Source of the DNA: Thermomicrobiaceae bacterium
GTDB taxonomy: Bacteria; Chloroflexota; Chloroflexia; Thermomicrobiales; Thermomicrobiaceae
Reading direction: 5' to 3'
DNA length: 9,357 nucleotides
NCBI GenBank assembly: GCA_007124395.1
Contig: SLFF01000271.1
Span: 1 to 9,357 of the forward strand
The notes below the pieces were generated by a model, which was not told where the DNA came from, searched no databases, and was given only the letters and a program-made list of their open reading frames with translations. Below, in pieces: positions 4,853 through 9,357 of the stretch; positions within the stretch are counted from its first letter, which is position 1, and every line of letters starts with the position of its first letter. The position numbers and the translations under genes are program-made.

Positions 4853-5905
4853 CTAGTCGTCAGCCGAAACTGAGGCTGCCGATCCCCGCGGAATCGTGCG
4901 GCCGATGGCAGCGGCGATCGCCGATGAGCTGACCATCGCCTCTTCGAAGTTCTCGAATGTCAGCGACTGCCCACCGTCGGACATCGCATGATCCGGATTC
5001 GGGTGCACTTCCACGATCAGGCCATCGGCGCCTGCGGCAACGGCACCACGCATCATCGACGGCACCAGATACCACTTGCCGGTTCCCTGGCTCGGATCAA
5101 TGACGATCGGCAGGTGACTCAGACGCTTGATTACCGGCACCGCGCTGAGATCCAGCGTGTTGCGGGTGATCTTCTCGAAGGTGCGGATACCCCGCTCGCA
5201 GAGAACGACATTCGGGTTGTCCTGCGCCATGATGTACTCGGCTGCCAGCAACCACTCTTCCATCTCAGCGGACATACCGCGCTTGAGCAGTACTGGTTTG
5301 CCGCTCTTGCCGACGGCTTCGAGCAGGAGATAGTTCTGAGCGTTTCGGGTACCGATCTGCAGCATGTCGGCGTACTCGGCAACGAGGTCGACATCGGAAG
5401 TGGTCATCACCTCGGTGACGACTGGCAGGCCCGTCTCTTCGCGCGCCTTCGCCAGAATCTTCAGACCTTCTTCGCCAAGGCCACGGAAGTCATACGGGGA
5501 CGTTCGCGGCTTGAATGCGCCACCGCGCAGCATCGTTGCACCGGCAGCCTTGACCGCATGGGCCGTCTCGATGGTCTGCTGCTCGGTCTCGACCGAGCAT
5601 GGACCGGCCATGACCACTACCTCAGAGCCGCCGATCTTCACGCCACTGACGTTGACCACCGAATCTTCCGGCTGGAACTCACGGCTGACCAGCTTGTACT
5701 TCTTGCTGATCCGGACAACCTCCTGCACTCCACTAAGGCGATGAAGTGCTTCTTCCAGGGCGTCCGGGATCGGCGAACCGAGCACGGAGATGACGAATCG
5801 GTCTTCTCCCAGGCTTGGTCGGGAACGGAATCCAAACTCTACGATCCGTTGCTCTACTGCCTTGACCTCGTCGTCGGTTGCTTTTGCGTTCATCACGATG
5901 ATCAT
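4853..5905 (-). CDS. aroF: 3-deoxy-7-phosphoheptulonate (DAHP) synthase, with N-terminal ferredoxin-like regulatory domain
   Basis: Condenses PEP and erythrose-4-phosphate to DAHP, the first step of the shikimate pathway. The 350 residues match the Thermotoga/Bacillus-type enzyme. A ferredoxin-like domain (about 1-70, MIIVMNAKATDDEV) is followed by the TIM barrel (about 75-340). Active-site features are MAGPCSVE (99-106, C103), RGGAFKPRTSPY (127-138, K132), QIGTRNAQN (183-191), E299, H301 and D310. In T. maritima the N-terminal domain mediates feedback inhibition by Tyr/Phe (known of the family). The motif normally written DPSH(A/G)TG reads DPSQGTGKW here (270-278), so residue 273, expected to be a metal-ligand His, is Gln. 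ATG 5905 is backed by AGGAG at 5918-5914. The gene follows aroH after a 101-bp gap. Confidence 0.95.
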   Translation of the reverse strand: MIIVMNAKATDDEVKAVEQRIVEFGFRSRPSLGEDRFVISVLGSPIPDALEEALHRLSGVQEVVRISKKYKLVSREFQPEDSVVNVSGVKIGGSEVVVMAGPCSVETEQQTIETAHAVKAAGATMLRGGAFKPRTSPYDFRGLGEEGLKILAKAREETGLPVVTEVMTTSDVDLVAEYADMLQIGTRNAQNYLLLEAVGKSGKPVLLKRGMSAEMEEWLLAAEYIMAQDNPNVVLCERGIRTFEKITRNTLDLSAVPVIKRLSHLPIVIDPSQGTGKWYLVPSMMRGAVAAGADGLIVEVHPNPDHAMSDGGQSLTFENFEEAMVSSSAIAAAIGRTIPRGSAASVSADD

Positions 5906-5950
5906 AAATTACTCTCCTCGGCTGACCTGACTACCACCACAAACTTCTTC

Positions 5951-5986
5951 GGCACCCATCTGTCCACCAACAGACCCGTTCGTGCC
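5951..5986 (-). other. possible stem-loop in the aroH-aroF gap
   Basis: In the 101-bp gap upstream of aroF, GGCAC (5986-5982 on the - strand) pairs with GTGCC (5955-5951). Inside it, TCTGT (5974-5970) pairs with ACAGA (5963-5959) around a 6-nt loop. The two 5-bp helices are separated by an internal loop of 7 and 3 nt. It is not a terminator, as no T-run follows, and I recognise no T-box or TRAP site. It may be chance. Confidence 0.25.
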
Positions 5987-6006
5987 AATTCATCCCCCGT
6001 ATTACG

Positions 6007-6387
6007 TCAGGCGTCCTTGAGCTCGTATGCCCATTCCGGACGCAACTCAACTGCTCGACGCAGGTAGACATGGCGAATCTCCGCCGCGCTCTTCTCCGTG
6101 TTGATGTGGATCAGCATCCGCACCACATGGTCGAGCGCACCCGGTACATTCATCTCGTGACTGCAAATCAGCGGAACATTGCTCCAGCCGTATTCGCGCG
6201 CAGCAACGGCCGGGAACGTCGCAGTGAGATCCGGCGTTGTCGTAAAGATAACGCTGACGACGTCCTCGACCTGGACGTCGTTGGCTTCAATGATGGCGGC
6301 CAGCAGTTCTCGCGTCGCTTCAAGAATATCTTCCGCGGTATTCTGCTCGGCAGTCGTCGCTCCTCGAATTGCCCGGCACTCACGCAT
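6007..6387 (-). CDS. aroH: chorismate mutase, AroH type
   Basis: Monofunctional trimeric chorismate mutase that converts chorismate to prephenate for Phe and Tyr. The 126-residue length is typical. IRGATT (7-12) holds the N-terminal active-site Arg (R8). C75, E78 (in ICSHEM), R90 (HVVR) and Y108 (RHVYL) fall at the positions of the Bacillus subtilis AroH catalytic residues, and FPAVAAREYGW (58-68) is also conserved. ATG 6387 is chosen because homology begins within a few residues of it. A TTG at 6441 would add 18 unrelated residues. The ribosome site is poor: AAGGGAG lies about 13 nt upstream, with GGGA touching the start. The 93-bp gap from trpA shows no clear promoter. Placement between the trp genes and aroF joins both branches of chorismate use. 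Confidence 0.94.
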   Translation of the reverse strand: MRECRAIRGATTAEQNTAEDILEATRELLAAIIEANDVQVEDVVSVIFTTTPDLTATFPAVAAREYGWSNVPLICSHEMNVPGALDHVVRMLIHINTEKSAAEIRHVYLRRAVELRPEWAYELKDA

Positions 6388-6480
6388 TCCCGCGCCTGTC
6401 TCCCTTCGCGCCTGCCACGTCGTCCACTGGCGCCAATTCAACCACGATTGACAATAGAACGTGCTCGATACGTCCCGATC

Positions 6481-7290
6481 CTAAGCGTTGCCACGGAGAT
6501 ATCGCATAAACTCGCGAGCTACCGCCGGTGCGTCTGCCGGATCGGCTTCATCCAGTCGGCTGATCAAAGCACTCCCGACGATGACGCCGTCGGCGTCGCG
6601 ACCGATCTCCTGCACGTGCTCTGGCGTCGATATCCCGAACCCGACGGCTAGCGGCAGATCCAACGCAGATCGCACCCGGGACAGGAACCCGGACAGACTC
6701 GCCGAGACATCGTCCCGCGCACCCGTTACTCCGGTAACCGAGACGCAATAGACGAAGCCACTGGCTCGTCCACTGAGTGACGCAATGTGCTGATCCCGGC
6801 TCGTCGGGGCAACCATGAAGATCAGATCCCGTTGGTAAGCCTGGCTCAGTTCAGCAAGCTCGGCACTCTCGTCCGGTGGCAGATCCGGGATGATGAAGCC
6901 ATCGATACCGGCCTCCGCGCTGTCTGCCACGAATCGCTCCAGACCGTATCGCAGCACAGGATTGTAGTATCCCATGAGAATCAGCGGCACTTCAACGCCT
7001 TGCTGGCGCAGTTGGCGAGCCGTCTCCATGCAGAACTCCATCGTCACGCCGTTCTGGAGCGCCTGATACCCGGATCGCTGGATCGTCGGGCCATCAGCCA
7101 GTGGATCAGAGAACGGGATACCGAGCTCGATCATCGTAGCGCCACCTTCGACCAGCGCGGGAACGATCTCCAGCGTTGATTCCTTCAGCGGATGGCCCAC
7201 CGTGACGTAGGGCATCAGCGCTTTTTCGCCTCTGGCAGCCAGATCGGCAAACGCCTGACTAATGCGACTTGGCGTCGTTGCAGTGGTCAA
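6481..7290 (-). CDS. trpA: tryptophan synthase alpha chain
   Basis: Cleaves indole-3-glycerol phosphate to indole and glyceraldehyde-3-phosphate; indole passes by a tunnel to TrpB. The 269-residue TIM barrel has MIELGIPFSDPLADGP (53-68), with catalytic E55 and D66 at the equivalents of E. coli E49 and D60. Y181 and T189 (in YCVSVTGVTG) are equivalent to Y175 and T183. The phosphate-binding GFGIS is at 217-221 and GSA at 239-241. The start is TTG 7290: TTGA overlaps the trpB stop by 4 nt, GGGGGTGA lies just upstream, and the next in-frame Met is residue 26, inside the conserved fold. The overlap suggests translational coupling, consistent with the alpha2-beta2 complex. Confidence 0.97.
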   Translation of the reverse strand: MTTATTPSRISQAFADLAARGEKALMPYVTVGHPLKESTLEIVPALVEGGATMIELGIPFSDPLADGPTIQRSGYQALQNGVTMEFCMETARQLRQQGVEVPLILMGYYNPVLRYGLERFVADSAEAGIDGFIIPDLPPDESAELAELSQAYQRDLIFMVAPTSRDQHIASLSGRASGFVYCVSVTGVTGARDDVSASLSGFLSRVRSALDLPLAVGFGISTPEHVQEIGRDADGVIVGSALISRLDEADPADAPAVAREFMRYLRGNA

Positions 7291-8507
7291 CTCATCACCC
7301 CCAGTGCTTCGGTAACGGTGTGCATATCCTTGTCGCCTCGTCCAGACAGATTGATGATCATGATCTGATCGGAAGTCATGTCTTTTGCGAGCGTTCCGGC
7401 CAGATGGATCGCGTGGGCTGGCTCCAGCGCCGGGATGATGCCTTCCGTCTTGCAGAGGAGTTTGAACCCTTCCAGTGCCTCGGTATCGGTCACCGGATGA
7501 TAGGTCGCCCGCCCGGCATCCCGCAGGTAGCTGTGTTCCGGCCCGACGCCCGGGTAATCCAGTCCAGCTGAGATACTGTGTGCCTCGCTGATCTGTCCAT
7601 CGGCATCCTGCAGGACATAAGAACGCGATCCATGGAGCACACCGATCACCCCGGCAGACAGCGTTGCAGCGTGTCGAGCTGTCCCAACGCCATCTCCGGC
7701 GGCTTCCGCCCCATGGAGCTCGACTTCGGTGTGTTCGAGGAACGGATGGAAGATGCCCATCGCGTTCGAACCACCTCCGACACAGGCAACGATCGAGTCT
7801 GGAAGCCTGCCTTCGACCTCGCGGATCTGCTCCCGGGTTTCCCGACCGATCACTGACTGGAAGTCCCGCACCATCATCGGATACGGGTGCATCCCGGCCA
7901 CGGAACCGATGAGATAGTAGGAGTTGTCAACGTTGGTTACCCAGTCACGGATCGCTTCGTTCATCGCATCCTTGAGTGTCCGGCTGCCCGATGTCACCGA
8001 GCGCACCTCGGCGCCAAGCAGTCGCATCCGGGCGACATTGAGTGCCTGGCGTTCGACATCCAGCTCGCCCATGTAGATGACGCACTCGAGGCCCATCTTG
8101 GCGCAGACCGTCGCTGTGGCTACGCCGTGCTGTCCGGCGCCGGTTTCAGCGATGATCCGTGGCTTGCCCATCTTCTTGGCCAGAAGCCCCTGACCTACCG
8201 CGTTGTTGATCTTGTGAGCGCCGGTGTGAACCAGATCTTCGCGCTTCAGGTAGATCTTCGGGCCACCGATTGCTTCGGACAGTCCCGGGGCAAAGTAAAG
8301 CGGAGTTGGCCGGCCGACGTAGTTCTTGAGCAGCGATTCGAGCTCGACGTGAAAATCGGGATCCTCACGGATGTCGTTATAGGCCGTGCGAAGCTCTTCG
8401 ACTGCCGGAATCAGTGTCACCGGTGCATAGCTGCCGCCGAACTCGCCAAACCGGCCCCGATCGTCCGGAAGATTCGTGATGTCGAAGGGTGGTATTGTGC
8501 TGGTCAT
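7287..8507 (-). CDS. trpB: tryptophan synthase beta chain
   Basis: PLP enzyme that joins indole and serine to tryptophan, partner of TrpA. The 406 residues are the normal TrpB1 length. GRFGEFGGSYAP (18-29) opens the fold. HTGAHKINNA (94-103) carries the PLP lysine K99. AETGAGQHG (120-128) has the catalytic E121. GGGSNAMG (244-251) binds the PLP phosphate. SGRGDKD is near the C terminus. All key residues are intact. ATG 8507 has AGGAG at 8520-8516, overlapping the trpF stop codon, 8 nt before the start. trpF lies 12 bp upstream and trpA overlaps downstream. Confidence 0.98.
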   Translation of the reverse strand: MTSTIPPFDITNLPDDRGRFGEFGGSYAPVTLIPAVEELRTAYNDIREDPDFHVELESLLKNYVGRPTPLYFAPGLSEAIGGPKIYLKREDLVHTGAHKINNAVGQGLLAKKMGKPRIIAETGAGQHGVATATVCAKMGLECVIYMGELDVERQALNVARMRLLGAEVRSVTSGSRTLKDAMNEAIRDWVTNVDNSYYLIGSVAGMHPYPMMVRDFQSVIGRETREQIREVEGRLPDSIVACVGGGSNAMGIFHPFLEHTEVELHGAEAAGDGVGTARHAATLSAGVIGVLHGSRSYVLQDADGQISEAHSISAGLDYPGVGPEHSYLRDAGRATYHPVTDTEALEGFKLLCKTEGIIPALEPAHAIHLAGTLAKDMTSDQIMIINLSGRGDKDMHTVTEALGVMS

Positions 8508-8519
8508 GAATGGTTCTCC

Positions 8520-9263
8520 TCAATTAACTACGCGTCGTTCGACCGGAACGTTCGATGAATGTCGATCCCGGATCGAATCGATCAACGCGATCAGTGATCT
8601 ACCCGGATCTGATTCTGGCGTGTCCGGCGATGAGCAGGTTGCGTGCGAAAGAAACCTGACGATCTTTTCCGTATCTTTGTCACCCTCAGTCTCGACTCCA
8701 CTGGAGACATCGACAACGGACGGCCTTACTTTCTGAATGGCTTCCGAGATGTTCTCCGGATCGAGCCCACCGGCAAGGATCACCGGGTACTGGCTTGCCA
8801 GCTCAGCTGCCAGCTCCCAGTCGCCAACCACTCCAGTTCCGCCCCATTGCCCCGGAACGTGACTGTCGAGGTGTACCGCGGGACAGGTTTCCAGGTATCG
8901 TTGCACAGTCGATTTCACCGTGTCTCGATCTGTCCCTGGTTCGAGCCTCAGCGCTTTGATCACCGGAACGTTGATCTGTCTGGCCAGCTCGGGGGGTTCA
9001 TCCCCATGGAGCTGAACCAGATCGAGACCGACATGATGAATGGTCTCATTGATAGTCTCGGCAGACTCATTAACGAAGAGACCGACTGCCGCCGGTGGTC
9101 TGCTGTGGCTAGCGCGGATCTGCGCGATGATCTGACGCGCGGTATCACGGTTGACTTCCCGGCGAACCGGCACGAACACGAACCCGATCAGGCTGGCACC
9201 GTGCTCTGCCGCCGTCTGCGCTGCGTTCAGATCCCGAATGCCGCAGATCTTAGCCAGCGTCAT
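8520..9263 (-). CDS. trpF: phosphoribosylanthranilate isomerase
   Basis: Amadori rearrangement of phosphoribosylanthranilate to CdRP in tryptophan synthesis. MTLAKICGIRD (1-11) holds the general base C7. QLHGDEP (84-90) is conserved. HLDSHVPGQWGGTG (131-144) holds the general acid D133. Phosphate-binding loops are LAGGLDPENI (163-172) and VDVSSGVE (184-191). The usual fold ends near residue 207. The last 40 or so residues (CSSPDTPESD onward) have no counterpart that I know, making 247 residues against about 205. ATG 9263 overlaps the trpC stop (ATGA), with a run of five G just upstream. A dedicated TrpF argues against a PriA-type bifunctional enzyme doing this step. Confidence 0.96.
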   Translation of the reverse strand: MTLAKICGIRDLNAAQTAAEHGASLIGFVFVPVRREVNRDTARQIIAQIRASHSRPPAAVGLFVNESAETINETIHHVGLDLVQLHGDEPPELARQINVPVIKALRLEPGTDRDTVKSTVQRYLETCPAVHLDSHVPGQWGGTGVVGDWELAAELASQYPVILAGGLDPENISEAIQKVRPSVVDVSSGVETEGDKDTEKIVRFLSHATCSSPDTPESDPGRSLIALIDSIRDRHSSNVPVERRVVN

Positions 9264-9357
9264 GCAACCCCCATGAGATCGCGCACCGATTGCTGCCGAT
9301 TCGCGGATCGCATCAGAGATTCGCCAACCAGGATTGCGTGGGCCCCTGCCCGCTGCA
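9260..9357 (-). CDS. trpC: indole-3-glycerol phosphate synthase, 3' end only
   Basis: The last 31 codons of a gene cut by the window edge, read on the - strand and ending in TGA at 9262-9260. The residues AGAHAILVGESLMRS are the C-terminal phosphate-binding motif of TrpC, which closes the anthranilate-derived chain into indole-3-glycerol phosphate. Its stop overlaps the trpF start as ATGA. The neighbourhood (trpF, trpB and trpA downstream) supports the call; the 5' part and any fusion cannot be seen. Confidence 0.9.
   Translation of the reverse strand, partial: QRAGAHAILVGESLMRSANRQQSVRDLMGVA

Noticed and set aside
4988..6067. A 359-codon open frame on the + strand opposite aroF
   Set aside because: It lies antisense to the well-supported aroF gene and shows no recognisable family. 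Long antisense frames are expected in GC-rich genes with biased third codon positions.
6449..6482. TTGACA on the + strand in the trpA-aroH gap as a promoter
   Set aside because: No -10 box at a proper distance and no + strand gene downstream.
6070..6651. A 193-codon + strand frame spanning aroH and trpA in antisense
   Set aside because: Crosses two well-supported genes on the other strand and has no family resemblance.
7887..8558. A 223-codon + strand frame opposite trpB
   Set aside because: Shadow of trpB, with no recognisable motif and no ribosome site that stands out.
1..9357. Mobile elements, CRISPR, phage, defence systems, tRNA/rRNA
   Set aside because: No transposase, integrase, regular repeat array, terminal inverted repeats, tRNA fold or rRNA sequence was seen on either strand.

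Overview
The window is GC-rich bacterial chromosome carrying only housekeeping and biosynthetic genes. I see no mobile element, CRISPR array, phage gene or toxin/defence module, and no tRNA or rRNA. The host is probably a GC-rich bacterium outside the Actinobacteria: it has a stand-alone TrpF and a fused HisIE, whereas actinobacteria usually use PriA and separate hisI and hisE. A Chloroflexota (Thermomicrobia-like) source would fit the mix of a ferredoxin-like-domain DAHP synthase, an AroH-type chorismate mutase and the trp gene order. That assignment is inference and weakly held.

Left part, + strand. An intrinsic-terminator-like hairpin (96-127) precedes rsmG (16S rRNA m7G527 methyltransferase, 148-882). 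A 195-bp gap follows, holding a possible extended -10 promoter and a nested set of complementary segments that could form a structured mRNA leader. Next is aceB (malate synthase A, 1078-2652). A near-consensus sigma-70 promoter with an extended -10 (2712-2740) then drives a ribosome-linked operon: rpsP (S16, GTG start, with an acidic C-terminal tail), khpA (KH-domain RNA-binding protein, GTG start) and rimM (16S processing factor). khpA and rimM overlap. The usual next genes trmD and rplS are absent. rimM instead runs convergently into hisIE and overlaps it by 19 bp.

Right part, - strand. Read in the direction of transcription, the order is trpC (3' end only, cut by the window edge), trpF, trpB, trpA, aroH, aroF, hisIE. 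trpC/trpF and trpB/trpA overlap by 4 nt (ATGA and TTGA), and trpF/trpB are 12 bp apart, which points to translational coupling. aroF makes DAHP, the entry to the shikimate pathway. aroH sends chorismate to prephenate (Phe/Tyr). trpC, F, B and A complete tryptophan. hisIE catalyses steps 2 and 3 of histidine synthesis. The cluster is therefore an aromatic amino acid supra-operon with a histidine gene at its end, and hairpins in the aroH-aroF and aroF-hisIE gaps may divide it into sub-units.

The points most worth a second look are the possible structured leader of aceB, a glutamine where DAHP synthases normally have a metal-binding histidine (AroF residue 273), the terminator 20 bp before the rsmG start, the GC-only hairpin at the predicted 5' end of the rpsP mRNA, and C-terminal tails on S16 and TrpF. 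No complete unknown system is visible.
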